64,000 nt of DNA from Parvibaculum sp. (GTDB taxonomy: Bacteria > Pseudomonadota > Alphaproteobacteria > Parvibaculales > Parvibaculaceae). The DNA is taken from the NCBI GenBank assembly GCA_031291615.1, contig JARLIS010000043.1, forward strand, positions 62,001-126,000. The letters run 5' to 3'. The position numbers and the translations under genes are program-made. The notes under the pieces are model-generated. The model searched no databases. It saw only the letters and a list, made by a program, of their open reading frames with translations, and was not told the DNA's origin. Shown here one piece after another: positions 16,677 to 25,937 of this stretch (within the stretch, counting starts at the first letter, position 1; each line of letters begins with the position of its first letter).

Positions 16677-17897
16677 ATGAACCGGGTCGTGGTTACGGGC
16701 GTCGGCGTCATATCGGCGCTCGGCAATAATTCCGGCGAGTATGCCGAGGCGCTGCAAGCCGGCCGCTCTGCGATCGGTCCGCTCAATATCATGGCCGGCG
16801 AAATGGCCGGATCGTGGATGGCCGCGGAAGTGCCGAATTTCGATCCGGCCGCACATTTCGAACCGCGCAAGCTGAAGCTGCTCGACCGCGCCTCGCAGTT
16901 CGCGCTGGTCGCAACGGCTGAAGCGGTGAAGGAAAGCGGCCTCGCATTCACCGAAGAGCTCGGCGCCCGCACGGCCGTCATTATCGGTTCGGGGAGCGGC
17001 GGAGCCGTGACGACGGATGAGAGCTATTACCGCCTCTATGCGGAACGCGAGCCGCGCCTCCATCCGCTCACGATTCCAAAGTTGATGTTCAATGCCGCTG
17101 CGAGCCATATCACCATCGACCATGGCATTACCGGCCCGTCCTTCGTCATCGCCAGCGCCTGCTCGTCGGCGAATTCTGCCATCGGGATGGCGCTGCAGAT
17201 GGTGAGGAGCGGCGCGGTCGATGTGGCGATCACGGGCGGAACCGAGGCTTGCCTCAACTTCGGCAGCCTGAAGAGCTGGGAGGCGCTTCGCGTGATGGCG
17301 CCCGATACATGCAGGCCTTTCTCCAAAGGCCGGAAGGGCATGGTCCTCGGCGAAGGCGCCGCGATCTTCGTTCTCGAAACGCTCAAACATGCACAGGCGC
17401 GGGGCGCAGCCATCCGGGCGGAAATCGCCGGCGCCGGCATGAGTTCGGATGCGCAGGACATCGCCGTGCCGGCCGTCGCGGGCGCCGCGAGCGCCATGAA
17501 GGCCTGTCTCCGCGATGCCGGGCTCGACGCCGGGGATGTCGACTACATCAACGCCCACGGGACGGGAACGCAGGCGAACGACGCCGTCGAAACGCAGGCG
17601 ATCCATGAAGTCTTTGGCCAGCACGCGGGAAAGCTTTTCGTTTCGTCGACCAAGGCGATGCACGGGCATGCGCTGGGAGCGGCCGGCGCGCTGGAACTCG
17701 CCGCGACCATCATCGCCATGGAACGCCGCTTCGTTCCGCCGACCGTCAATTTTCTCGAAGCCGATCCATCCTGCGATCTTGACCATGTACCGAATGAAGC
17801 GCGCGCCGCTTCGATCGGGGTCGCAATCTCGAACTCCTTCGCCTTTGGCGGCCACAACGCCGTCATAGCGGTGCGGCGCTCGCCCTCCGCTTATTGA
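16677..17897 (+). CDS. Beta-ketoacyl-ACP synthase (FabF-type)
   Basis: A 406-residue condensing enzyme with the full triad: Cys162 in VIASACSSANSAIG, His294 in YINAHGTGTQAND and His329 in STKAMHGHALGAAG. The N-terminus NRVVVTGVGVISALGNN and the C-terminal SNSFAFGGHNAVI are family hallmarks. It would extend an acyl chain held on the adjacent ACP. Its stop overlaps the TTG start of the next gene. Being paired with an ACP and an alpha-oxoamine synthase rather than fab genes, it is probably not the housekeeping FabF. Confidence 0.92.
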   Translation: MNRVVVTGVGVISALGNNSGEYAEALQAGRSAIGPLNIMAGEMAGSWMAAEVPNFDPAAHFEPRKLKLLDRASQFALVATAEAVKESGLAFTEELGARTAVIIGSGSGGAVTTDESYYRLYAEREPRLHPLTIPKLMFNAAASHITIDHGITGPSFVIASACSSANSAIGMALQMVRSGAVDVAITGGTEACLNFGSLKSWEALRVMAPDTCRPFSKGRKGMVLGEGAAIFVLETLKHAQARGAAIRAEIAGAGMSSDAQDIAVPAVAGAASAMKACLRDAGLDAGDVDYINAHGTGTQANDAVETQAIHEVFGQHAGKLFVSSTKAMHGHALGAAGALELAATIIAMERRFVPPTVNFLEADPSCDLDHVPNEARAASIGVAISNSFAFGGHNAVIAVRRSPSAY

Positions 17898-19198
17898 CAT
17901 TCACGCTGCAACATTCCAGGCCAGATAAATTGGACAGATCCGCCACGCCGACATCCGACAAGACTCCCGACGCGACCTCCGAGCAGGGCGCGCTGCGCGA
18001 ATATGCCGAACTCTGGTCGTGGCGCGAGCAAGGCCGGTCGCTTCACGATGTCGATGTGGTGGAGAGCCTTCCGCAGCCGAATTTCCGGGCGGGCGGGCGC
18101 GACTATGTGTCGTTCAGCACGAACAACTATCTGGGACTCGCGACCCACCCCCGCATGATTGCAAAGGCGGAAGAAGGTCTGAAGCGTTTCGGCGTGGGCA
18201 ATTGCGAGTCGAGGCTTCTCGGCGGCGATCTCGAAATCTATACGCGGCTTGAGGAAAAGCTCGCCGCGCTGAAGAAGAAGGAAGGCGCGGTCATCTTCGC
18301 AACCGGCTACCTCACCAATCTCGGCGTGCTCTCTTCCATTCCGAAGGCGTCGCAATTCGCGCGCATCTACGGCTATGGCTCGCGCCAGCGGCATGTCTAT
18401 GCCTATCTGAGCGACGAGTATAACCACACGAGCATCCGCGAAGGCATTCAGATGTCGGGCGTCGCGAAATACGCCTATCGTCACCGCGACATGGACCATC
18501 TGGAATCGCTTCTGCGCAAGGTCGAAGCGAACACCAGGATCATCGTGACGGACGGCGTCTTCAGCCAGGACGGCGACATTGCGCCGCTGCCGGACATTAT
18601 CGCGCTCGCCGACAAATACGACGCGATGATCTACATGGACGATGCCCACGGAACCGGCGTTCTCGGACGCGACGGCAGCGGCACCTCGGAGCATTTCGAC
18701 GTCAACAGCCCACGCCTCATCCAGATGGGCACGCTCAGCAAGGCTTACGGCGCGCTCGGCGGATTCATCGCGGCCGACAGCTATATCGCCGAAATCCTGC
18801 GCTATACGTGTTCGGCCTATGGCTTCACATCGACCCTGCCGCCGGATCAGGTTCTCGCCATTTCGGAAGCGATCGACATCGTCAAGGACGAGCCGGCGCT
18901 GAGGCGCAGGCTATGGGACAATCAGAAGTATTTTCTCTCCCTGATGGACCGGCTTCCCTATCGGCTTATGGCGCGAACGACGCCCATCGTTCCCGTCTTC
19001 ATCGGCGACGAGCAACGCTGCGACCGGTTCGCCGCTGTCCTGAAGGCCGAAGGCTTCCATGTGGACGCCGTGAAATTCCCCGCGGTTGGGCTCGGTCAGG
19101 CAAGATTGCGTGTCATGCTCAATGCCGGGCACAGCCGGGAGCAGATCGAGCGGCTCGTGAATGTTTTCGAGGCGAACCAGGCGCTCGCGCTTGCGTGA
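17894..19198 (+). CDS. Alpha-oxoamine synthase (SPT/KBL/AONS-like PLP enzyme)
   Basis: A 434-residue PLP enzyme of the alpha-oxoamine synthase family, which condenses an amino acid with an acyl thioester with loss of CO2. It starts at TTG 17894, overlapping the ketosynthase stop. The PLP lysine is Lys283 in GTLSKAYGALGG, with Asp250 and His252 in DDAHGTG and a YNYLGL-like NNYLGLATHP segment. The substrate loop reads GVGNCESRLLGGD, unlike the loops I associate with classical serine palmitoyltransferase, KBL or BioF, so its acyl and amino acid substrates are open. Acyl-ACP is the likely donor given the neighbours. Products could be a sphingoid base or an amino-ketone signal. Confidence 0.88.
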   Translation: MTFTLQHSRPDKLDRSATPTSDKTPDATSEQGALREYAELWSWREQGRSLHDVDVVESLPQPNFRAGGRDYVSFSTNNYLGLATHPRMIAKAEEGLKRFGVGNCESRLLGGDLEIYTRLEEKLAALKKKEGAVIFATGYLTNLGVLSSIPKASQFARIYGYGSRQRHVYAYLSDEYNHTSIREGIQMSGVAKYAYRHRDMDHLESLLRKVEANTRIIVTDGVFSQDGDIAPLPDIIALADKYDAMIYMDDAHGTGVLGRDGSGTSEHFDVNSPRLIQMGTLSKAYGALGGFIAADSYIAEILRYTCSAYGFTSTLPPDQVLAISEAIDIVKDEPALRRRLWDNQKYFLSLMDRLPYRLMARTTPIVPVFIGDEQRCDRFAAVLKAEGFHVDAVKFPAVGLGQARLRVMLNAGHSREQIERLVNVFEANQALALA

Positions 19199-19303
19199 TT
19201 TTGCGCTAAAACTGATTTGAGTATTCTTGTCCAGCGTTCTCGCTCCCGTTCCTGCCGATACAAATCCGTCTTTCGAATTCGCGGCCGAAGAGAAAGCCTG
19301 GCC

Positions 19304-21121
19304 ATGCCGACGACGACCGGACCCCGTTACGACGCGCTGCGAGAACAATATTCCCGTTGGCGCGAGGCCTTGGCCGATCGCCTGCGGTCCTGGCGGCCGA
19401 CGCGGCTCGTCACCTCCATGCAGGGCAAGCTCGTTCTGACGTCGCTGCTCGTCAGCGTTCTGCCCATGATCCTCGTCGCCCAGATCACCAGCAGCATCAT
19501 CGTCGGGCGCTTCCAGAACAGTCTCGAAACCTGGCTTCTGGAGGTGTCGAGCTATTTCCTGAGCGCCGTCAAGGAGTCCCAGGTCGAGACCAGCGGCATC
19601 ATCGACTTCATCGTCTCCCAGCCCGGCTGGATAGATCCCTCGACCAACCGGCTCCACATCAGCGCGCCCGTCCGGAAGCTTCTGAAGAGCCTGGGCTACG
19701 ACGCCATCGCGATCGTCGACGAAAATTTGAATATCGTTTCGTCCTATCCCGACGATCTCAGCATCAAAAGCGTCGCGCTTTCCGGCGTCTCGAATCTTTA
19801 CGCGACCACGCATGACGGCCACCTGACGATGATGTCGGGTGCGATCAAGCGCGAAATTTCCGGGGGGAAGCCCATATCGCTTTTCATCGGCAACTGGCTC
19901 GATGAAGATTTCATGAGCGCCGCCCGGGCCGTGAGTTCGATCGAAATCGGCCTCTACTACCGGGAGGACGGCGTGTTCCGGCAGGTGTTTTCCTCGCATA
20001 ACATGAACACCAACCGCGTGCTGCCGACGGGCATTCTGAGACGCCTCGAGGCGACCCACGCGCCTGTGCTGCAACAGGCGAACGGCTTTGGATACGGCAA
20101 CGTCCTTTATCGCGGGATCACGACGAATAACGGCGAAACCGTCGCCGTTCTGTCCACCAGTATGGTGAAGCCCACCATCATCGAGGGTGTGATCGGGAGA
20201 AAGAGCCTCTTTTTCGGCATCTTCATTTCGGGGCTCCTTCTCTCGGCTCTCGTCGGCGTTCTGGTTTCCCGGCGTCTGTCGGCACCGATGCACAATCTTG
20301 CCAAGGCGACGCAGCGCATTGCGCTTGGCGACTACGCTCAGGTGCCGGTCGATGGCGACGACGAGGTCGCCGACCTTGCGCGCGCCTTCAACCGGATGGC
20401 CGAAGACCTTGGAAAGATGCATGCTCTCGAAGGAGAGCTGCGCCGGCGAGAACGCATCGCGGCGCTGGGCGAAATCAGCGTCGGCATCGCACATGAGGTC
20501 CGGAACCCGCTCGGCACGATCAAAACGTCGGCGGAGCTTGTGCGCCGGCGCGGCGGCTTGTGCGAGGAAGACCTCATGCTCATCGGCCATGTCATCGACG
20601 AGGTCGGACGCATCGACGCGCTGATCACCGACTTTCTCGATTTCGCCAAACCCAGAAGTCCGGTCATGCGCAATGTGCGCCTGTCCGACATCGTCACACG
20701 CATCGCCCAGTTCTTCGCGCCGGAATTCGCCAGGCGAAACATAGATATCGAGATTCAGGACGAGATTCCCGGGCTTGAAACGCAAGCGGATTCCGACCAG
20801 GTTTTTCAGGCTTCGATCAACCTCGTGCTCAATGCGTTGGACGCCATGCCTATGGGAGGAAAACTTTTCATCCGCACGAGCCGCGAGGGAAACAACGCGC
20901 GCATATCCTTCACGGATACGGGCGGAGGGGTCGAGCCCGACATTCAGGACAAGATTTTCAATCCGTTTTTCACGACGAAGGCGACGGGCACGGGCCTCGG
21001 CCTCGCCAAGGTGTTCGCGATCATGCGCAGCCATGACGGTTCGGTCGAATGCCATAGCGAAGCGGGCAATGGCGCCACTTTCACCCTGGTGTTTCCCATT
21101 GTCGATGGGGGACGCTCGTGA
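19304..21121 (+). CDS. Membrane sensor histidine kinase
   Basis: A 605-residue two-component kinase. I use ATG 19304 (preceded by AGAGAAAG); a TTG at 19217 would add 29 basic residues. There is one transmembrane helix near 45-65 (LVLTSLLVSVLPMILVAQI), a periplasmic sensor region of about 230 residues, a second helix near 305-325, and a HAMP linker. The phosphorylated His is in GEISVGIAHEVRNPLGTIKT, followed by the N box (NLVLNALDAMP) and G boxes (DTGGGV, GTGLGLAK). It lies 105 bp after the oxoamine synthase and overlaps the response regulator, so it probably signals to it. Confidence 0.9.
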   Translation: MPTTTGPRYDALREQYSRWREALADRLRSWRPTRLVTSMQGKLVLTSLLVSVLPMILVAQITSSIIVGRFQNSLETWLLEVSSYFLSAVKESQVETSGIIDFIVSQPGWIDPSTNRLHISAPVRKLLKSLGYDAIAIVDENLNIVSSYPDDLSIKSVALSGVSNLYATTHDGHLTMMSGAIKREISGGKPISLFIGNWLDEDFMSAARAVSSIEIGLYYREDGVFRQVFSSHNMNTNRVLPTGILRRLEATHAPVLQQANGFGYGNVLYRGITTNNGETVAVLSTSMVKPTIIEGVIGRKSLFFGIFISGLLLSALVGVLVSRRLSAPMHNLAKATQRIALGDYAQVPVDGDDEVADLARAFNRMAEDLGKMHALEGELRRRERIAALGEISVGIAHEVRNPLGTIKTSAELVRRRGGLCEEDLMLIGHVIDEVGRIDALITDFLDFAKPRSPVMRNVRLSDIVTRIAQFFAPEFARRNIDIEIQDEIPGLETQADSDQVFQASINLVLNALDAMPMGGKLFIRTSREGNNARISFTDTGGGVEPDIQDKIFNPFFTTKATGTGLGLAKVFAIMRSHDGSVECHSEAGNGATFTLVFPIVDGGRS

Positions 21122-22494
21122 GCCGCACCGTTCTCATCGTCGATGACGAAGTCAAGTTCGTCGAAGTGCTGTCGGTGGCGCTGAAGGGCTTCGGCTACCG
21201 GGTATTGACGGCCAATGACGGCGCGCAGGCGTTGAAGCTGTTCGAGGCGGATCCGGCAGAGGTCGTGCTCACGGATCTGCGCATGCCGGGCATGAGCGGC
21301 GGCGATCTTCTGAAAGAGCTGCGGCGAAGGGCGCCCGATGTGCCGGTCATCATCATGACGGCTTATTCCTCCCTGAAAGACGCCGTGAACCTCGCCAAGG
21401 AGGGCGCGTTCGACTATCTGGCGAAGCCGCTGGAGATCGACGCCCTTGAAGCGACGCTCCGCAATGCGGCGCGCCTTTACGATGCCATACGCGACAATGA
21501 GCGCCTCAGGGACGAATTGGCGGGCCGCTACAGCTTTGCCAATCTTGTCGGCAAGAGCCCCGCCTTCAAGCGCGTGCTTGCCGCCATATCGGAGTTGAGC
21601 GAGAGCAAGGCCAATGTGCTCATTACCGGCGAAAGCGGAACCGGCAAGGAAATGGTTGCGCGCGCCATCCACTTCAACAGCCCCAACAGGGACGGGCCTT
21701 TCGTCGCCGTCAATTGCGCGGCAATTCCGGAGGGCCTGCTCGAAAGCGAATTGTTCGGGCACAAGAAAGGCGCCTTTACCGGCGCCCTCAGCAACCGCAT
21801 CGGCCGGTTCGCGCAGGCCGACCACGGGACGCTTTTTCTCGACGAGATCGGCGATATGAGCCTGTCGCTGCAAGCCAAAATTCTTCGCGCGATTCAGGAG
21901 CGGATTTTCGAACCCGTCGGCAGTTCCGAAAGCCAGACGGTCGATCTGCGCATCATCGCCGCCACCAACAAGAACCTGCGGACGGCCGTCTCGGAGGGGA
22001 AATTCCGGGACGATCTTTTCTATCGGCTCAATGTGTTTCCGATCGCCTTGCCGCCCTTGCGCGAACGTGCCGACGACATTCCGGCGTTGGCGCGGCATTT
22101 CCTTTCCGGCCTGTCCGGCGCCACGGGAAAGCGGATCGAAGAGTTTTCCAAGGAGGCGCTCGACGCCATGTGCGCCTTTTCATGGCCCGGCAATATCCGC
22201 GAGCTCCAGAATTGCGTCGAACGCGCCGTCATCGTCGCGAAGGGGACCCAGATCGAAACGCGGGATCTGCCGGAATATCTGTTCGAGGCGCCGGGCGCGT
22301 CGCATGCGCGCATGTCGTTCCCGCTCGATCTCGACCGCGACATCGAGGAGCGCGAACGCTCCATCATCGTCGAGGCGCTCGTCCAGACGGGCGGTGTCCA
22401 GGTGGCGGCGGCGGAGCTTCTGGGCATAAGCGAGCGAAGCCTGTGGCATCGCATCAAGAAATATAAAATCAAGCTGTCGACACAGCCGCGCTGA
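21118..22494 (+). CDS. NtrC-family sigma-54-dependent response regulator
   Basis: A 458-residue regulator starting at GTG 21118, overlapping the kinase gene by 4 bp. It has a receiver domain with Asp53 in VVLTDLRMPGMSG. The AAA+ domain follows, with GESGTGKE Walker A, ELFGHKKGAFTGA (the GAFTGA loop that contacts sigma-54) and FLDEIGDMSLS Walker B. A C-terminal Fis-type helix-turn-helix closes it (GGVQVAAAELLGISERSLWHRIKK). It should therefore activate RpoN promoters. The sigma-54 element found before the ACP gene is the natural candidate target. Confidence 0.93.
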   Translation: MSRTVLIVDDEVKFVEVLSVALKGFGYRVLTANDGAQALKLFEADPAEVVLTDLRMPGMSGGDLLKELRRRAPDVPVIIMTAYSSLKDAVNLAKEGAFDYLAKPLEIDALEATLRNAARLYDAIRDNERLRDELAGRYSFANLVGKSPAFKRVLAAISELSESKANVLITGESGTGKEMVARAIHFNSPNRDGPFVAVNCAAIPEGLLESELFGHKKGAFTGALSNRIGRFAQADHGTLFLDEIGDMSLSLQAKILRAIQERIFEPVGSSESQTVDLRIIAATNKNLRTAVSEGKFRDDLFYRLNVFPIALPPLRERADDIPALARHFLSGLSGATGKRIEEFSKEALDAMCAFSWPGNIRELQNCVERAVIVAKGTQIETRDLPEYLFEAPGASHARMSFPLDLDRDIEERERSIIVEALVQTGGVQVAAAELLGISERSLWHRIKKYKIKLSTQPR

Positions 22495-22504
22495 CCGACC
22501 GGCG

Positions 22505-23176
22505 TCACAAAATCGGCTGCATCCTGAGTTTCATAGGCTCGATTTCCTGCCATGCGACGCGACGCGCGCGGGACGGCGAAACGCCCAGCATGCGGAGCTG
22601 AAGTTCGGAAATCTTCGAGCCGGCCTCGGGGCCACTTTCGCCGCGCAGCCGGCGGAATAGCGCCAGCAGGACCATGGAGGCGAAGCTGTCGACCAGAAAG
22701 TCGTCCAGCTCCACCTTGAAGGCGCCCTGCTCCACTCCACGGCGAATGTCGGCACGCAGATAGATGGCGACCTGCTTGCGTAAATCGGGCATGTACCAGG
22801 CCGCATGAAACAGCGCCCAACCCCAATCGGGCTCGCTGCAGGCAATGTCGATGAACTGGCGCGTTGCAAAGCTCGTGCGCTCAACCGCATCGTCCATGTC
22901 GGACATGGCGTCGTCGAGTTGCCGCGCGACATCCGCCGCCATGCGGAAGGCCACCGCGGCGGCAATCTCGTTCTTGTCCTTGAAGTGCAGATAGAAAGTG
23001 CCGTTCGCGACGTCGGCGGCCTGGGCAATTTCGTTCACCGAGGCCGCCTGATAGCCGACCCGGGCGAAAACTCCGACCGCTGCATCCATCAGGCGCGCGC
23101 GCGTGCGGGCGCTTTTGCCGAGGTGGCGCGCCTCGTCCGCGAATATGCCCTGCCTGCCGACCGCTTCTTTTTCCAT
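22505..23176 (-). CDS. TetR-family regulator of the aromatic operon
   Basis: A 223-residue TetR regulator. The N-terminal DNA-binding domain shows ARLMDAAVGVFARVGYQAAS followed by the recognition segment EIAQAADVANGTFYLHFKDK. The C-terminal ligand domain is unassigned. It is divergent from the VOC/hydroxylase operon, and a 14-bp perfect palindrome with an overlapping second repeat lies in the 100-bp gap. Repression relieved by an aromatic intermediate is the likely mode. Confidence 0.88.
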   Translation of the reverse strand: MEKEAVGRQGIFADEARHLGKSARTRARLMDAAVGVFARVGYQAASVNEIAQAADVANGTFYLHFKDKNEIAAAVAFRMAADVARQLDDAMSDMDDAVERTSFATRQFIDIACSEPDWGWALFHAAWYMPDLRKQVAIYLRADIRRGVEQGAFKVELDDFLVDSFASMVLLALFRRLRGESGPEAGSKISELQLRMLGVSPSRARRVAWQEIEPMKLRMQPIL

Positions 23177-23213
23177 GGGCCTCTTCTAGCCGATTCACAG
23201 AAATTGACAATAT

Positions 23214-23236
23214 TCCCATTTCTGGGATATATCCCA
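23214..23236. promoter_or_regulatory. Overlapping palindromes, candidate TetR operator
   Basis: TGGGATATATCCCA at 23223-23236 is a perfect 14-bp palindrome, and TCCCA-TTTC-TGGGA at 23214-23227 overlaps it, sharing the TGGGA arm. Both lie between the divergent TetR gene and the catabolic operon, where an operator is expected. Confidence 0.6.
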
Positions 23237-23276
23237 TTTTATTGAAGTCGTCATTGAGCCAGGGGGAAGCATCGTC

Positions 23277-24248
23277 ATGAGCAATGAGCCGATCGTGAAG
23301 GTCAGGGATATGGCCTATCCGCGCCTGCAGGCGCCGGACCTCGACGTCATGGAGGCATTTCTGACGGACTTCGGCATGGTGCGGGCCGAGCGCACGAAGG
23401 ACACGCTTTACATGCGCGGCTTCGGCTCCGCCCCTTATGTGCATGTGGTGCATAAGGGCGAGCCCGCGTTTCCGGGCTTCGCCTTCGAGGCGCGGACCAG
23501 GGAAGACCTCGACCTCCTGGCCGCCAGCGAGGGCTTTACGCCCGTCGAGGCGATCGATGCGCCGGGCGGCGGCTGGCGCGTGACGGTGAAGGACCCGCAT
23601 GGGCTTACCGTCGAAGTCGTCCATAGCATTGCGCCGCTTGCGCCGCTCGCCGCGGCGGACCCTCGCCCTCTCAATATGGGGTCGAAGTTCGAGCGCCTCG
23701 GCGCGGTGCAGCGCATCGAACAGGGACCGAGCAGCATCAAACGCTTCGGGCATCTGGCGCTCAATGTCGGCGACGTGCAGGCGGTCCTCGACTGGTATCA
23801 CGCGCGCTTCGGACTGATCGCCTCCGACGCGGTCAATCTCGCGCCGGGCATGCCGGTCGCCGTCTTCACGCGATGCGACAAGGGCGCGGAGCCCGCCGAT
23901 CATCACTCGATCCTTTTTGCCAGCACGCTTGGCTCCGGGGGAATTGCGGGCCTCAACCACCTCTCATGGGAGGTGCGCGACATAGACGATGTGCATGCAG
24001 GCAGCGAGTACCTGGCCGCCAAGGGTCGCCGGCACGAATGGGGTATCGGGCGGCATCTGCTCGGCAGCCAGGTCTTCGACTATTGGCGCGATCCGTGGGG
24101 CCATATTCACGAGCACTGGACCGACGGCGATCAACTCGATGCGAGCATTCCCGCAGGCGAACACACGCCCGACGTGGCGCTGTCGAGCCAATGGGGTCCG
24201 AACCCGCCATCGACATTCGGCCGCACCGTACCTCCCGCCGCCTCCTGA
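23277..24248 (+). CDS. VOC-family extradiol dioxygenase-like protein
   Basis: A 323-residue protein with two VOC (glyoxalase/extradiol dioxygenase) domains. The C-terminal domain has the candidate Fe ligands: His in KRFGHLALNVGDV, His in GLNHLSWEV and Glu in HIHEHWTDGD. The N-terminal domain starts YPRLQAPDLDVMEAFLTDFG. Type I extradiol enzymes cleave catechols next to the hydroxyls. As first gene of an operon with a flavin hydroxylase and an FAH-family hydrolase, ring cleavage after hydroxylation is likely. The exact catechol is unknown. Confidence 0.85.
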   Translation: MSNEPIVKVRDMAYPRLQAPDLDVMEAFLTDFGMVRAERTKDTLYMRGFGSAPYVHVVHKGEPAFPGFAFEARTREDLDLLAASEGFTPVEAIDAPGGGWRVTVKDPHGLTVEVVHSIAPLAPLAAADPRPLNMGSKFERLGAVQRIEQGPSSIKRFGHLALNVGDVQAVLDWYHARFGLIASDAVNLAPGMPVAVFTRCDKGAEPADHHSILFASTLGSGGIAGLNHLSWEVRDIDDVHAGSEYLAAKGRRHEWGIGRHLLGSQVFDYWRDPWGHIHEHWTDGDQLDASIPAGEHTPDVALSSQWGPNPPSTFGRTVPPAAS

Positions 24249-24263
24249 ACCGGGGAAGACATC

Positions 24264-25937
24264 ATGAGCAAAATCGACGTGCCCGTGCTAATCGTGGGCG
24301 GCGGACCTGTGGGGCTTCTCGGCGCGCAGCTGCTTGGCCGCCGCAATATCCCCGTGATTCTGGCTGAAAAACATGAGGCGCGCCTCGACGCGCCGAAGGC
24401 CCATGCTCTCAATCCGCGTTCGCTTGAAATCTGCAACGCGGCGGGCTTGCCTATGGACAGGATACATGCCGTGGCGACGCCGACAGAGGAAGGCGGCTTT
24501 GTGCGCATGGTGACGAGCCTCTCCGCGCCGGAAATCGGGTCGCTTCCATATGAACGCCAGGATGAAGCCGTACGCGAGGTGACCCCCTGGCCGCTCATCA
24601 ATATCGCGCAGCCCGATTTCGAGGCCGTCGTCGAAGATGCGGTGGCGATGCTGCCGAGCGTCGAAATTCGCCGAGGCCTAGAATGGCTGCGCTGCGATCA
24701 GCTGACCGATGCTGTCATCTCGACACTGCTCGACCGCGCAACCGGCAAGGAGATCAAGCTGCGCAGCCGCTATGTGATCGCGGCCGACGGGGCGGGCAGC
24801 GTTGTGCGCGACAGGGTCGGAATCCAGATGGACGGTCCCGCCGACCTGCAACACAATATGATGATCCATTTCGAGGCCGATCTGAGCGGCATCGTCGCCG
24901 ACAAGCCCGGCATTCTCTATTTCCTTTTCGGGCCCGGACCGGGCGGCGTGCTCATCGCCTATGACATCAGGCGAACTTGGGTTCTGATGCACTCCTACCA
25001 GCCGGCCTCGACCTCACCGGACAGCTTCACCGACGAGGTATGTCGCAAACTGGTGACCGAGGCCGTAGGCGCCGAAGTGCCGGACCTCAAGATCTTGGGC
25101 ACGCGCTCATGGTCCATGTCCGCGCAGGTCGCCAAGCGTTACCGCACGGGCAATGTGTTTCTTGCGGGCGATGCGGGACACCGTTTTCCGCCGACGGGTG
25201 GCCTCGGCCTCAATACAGGCATCGGCGACATCGACAATCTCGCCTGGAAGATCGCAGCCGTCGAACAAGGCTGGGCGGCGCCCGCCATCCTCGAAAGCTA
25301 CGAGCGCGAGCGGCGGCCCATCGCCCAGACCAATATGAGCCAGAGCCTCGCCAACGCCATGCGCATCGGCGTGCTCTTCGAAGCGCTGGGCTATGGCCCC
25401 GGACAGACGGTCGACGCGGAAATCTTCGCGACGCGTCTTGCCGATCCTGTGGCGCGCGCGAAGATCGACAATGCGGTTGCCTATCAGAAGGATCACTTCG
25501 ACAGTCTGCGGCTGCAGCTCGGCTATGCCTATGGCGACGCGTTGAAGTCGGACGCAGCCCTGCCGATAAGTTCCTTCACGCCAAAGGCCGTCATCGGCGC
25601 GCGGTTGCCGCATGTCGAGCTCGATGACAAAAGCTCGACGCTCGATCTCGTTCATCCGGAAGGCTTCACGCTTATAGCGGGTCCGGCGCATGAAGCGTGG
25701 CGCGATCTTGCAGGTCGCATGAATGCGCCTCTCACGCTCGTTGCCGAAGGACGCGACTTCAATGCAGAAGGCGGGTGGGCAGTCCGAATGGGGCTTGAGG
25801 CAGACGGCGCGCTTCTTGTGCGGCCGGACGGACACATTCTCCATGCCTCGAAGAACGCGGCGCCCCACACCATCTCGGAAGCGATCGGAAGTTTCGTGAA
25901 GCGGGATCAATTCGTTGCCGTCGAAGGAGCCGCCTGA
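24264..25937 (+). CDS. FAD-dependent aromatic hydroxylase (MhpA/PheA/TfdB-type)
   Basis: A 557-residue class A flavoprotein monooxygenase. The FAD-binding GxGxxG reads VLIVGGGPVGLLGAQLLGRR at the N-terminus. The second FAD site is VFLAGDAGHRFPPTGGLGLN, and a thioredoxin-like C-terminal domain follows. It would hydroxylate a phenolic or aromatic acid substrate using NAD(P)H and oxygen. It lies 15 bp after the VOC gene and overlaps the SDR start by one base (TGATG), so it belongs to the same operon. Substrate not identifiable. Confidence 0.9.
   Translation: MSKIDVPVLIVGGGPVGLLGAQLLGRRNIPVILAEKHEARLDAPKAHALNPRSLEICNAAGLPMDRIHAVATPTEEGGFVRMVTSLSAPEIGSLPYERQDEAVREVTPWPLINIAQPDFEAVVEDAVAMLPSVEIRRGLEWLRCDQLTDAVISTLLDRATGKEIKLRSRYVIAADGAGSVVRDRVGIQMDGPADLQHNMMIHFEADLSGIVADKPGILYFLFGPGPGGVLIAYDIRRTWVLMHSYQPASTSPDSFTDEVCRKLVTEAVGAEVPDLKILGTRSWSMSAQVAKRYRTGNVFLAGDAGHRFPPTGGLGLNTGIGDIDNLAWKIAAVEQGWAAPAILESYERERRPIAQTNMSQSLANAMRIGVLFEALGYGPGQTVDAEIFATRLADPVARAKIDNAVAYQKDHFDSLRLQLGYAYGDALKSDAALPISSFTPKAVIGARLPHVELDDKSSTLDLVHPEGFTLIAGPAHEAWRDLAGRMNAPLTLVAEGRDFNAEGGWAVRMGLEADGALLVRPDGHILHASKNAAPHTISEAIGSFVKRDQFVAVEGAA

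Noticed and set aside
18911..21055. Long open frame antisense to the sensor kinase gene
   Set aside because: Shadow of the kinase and oxoamine synthase genes, with no recognisable motif or ribosome site.
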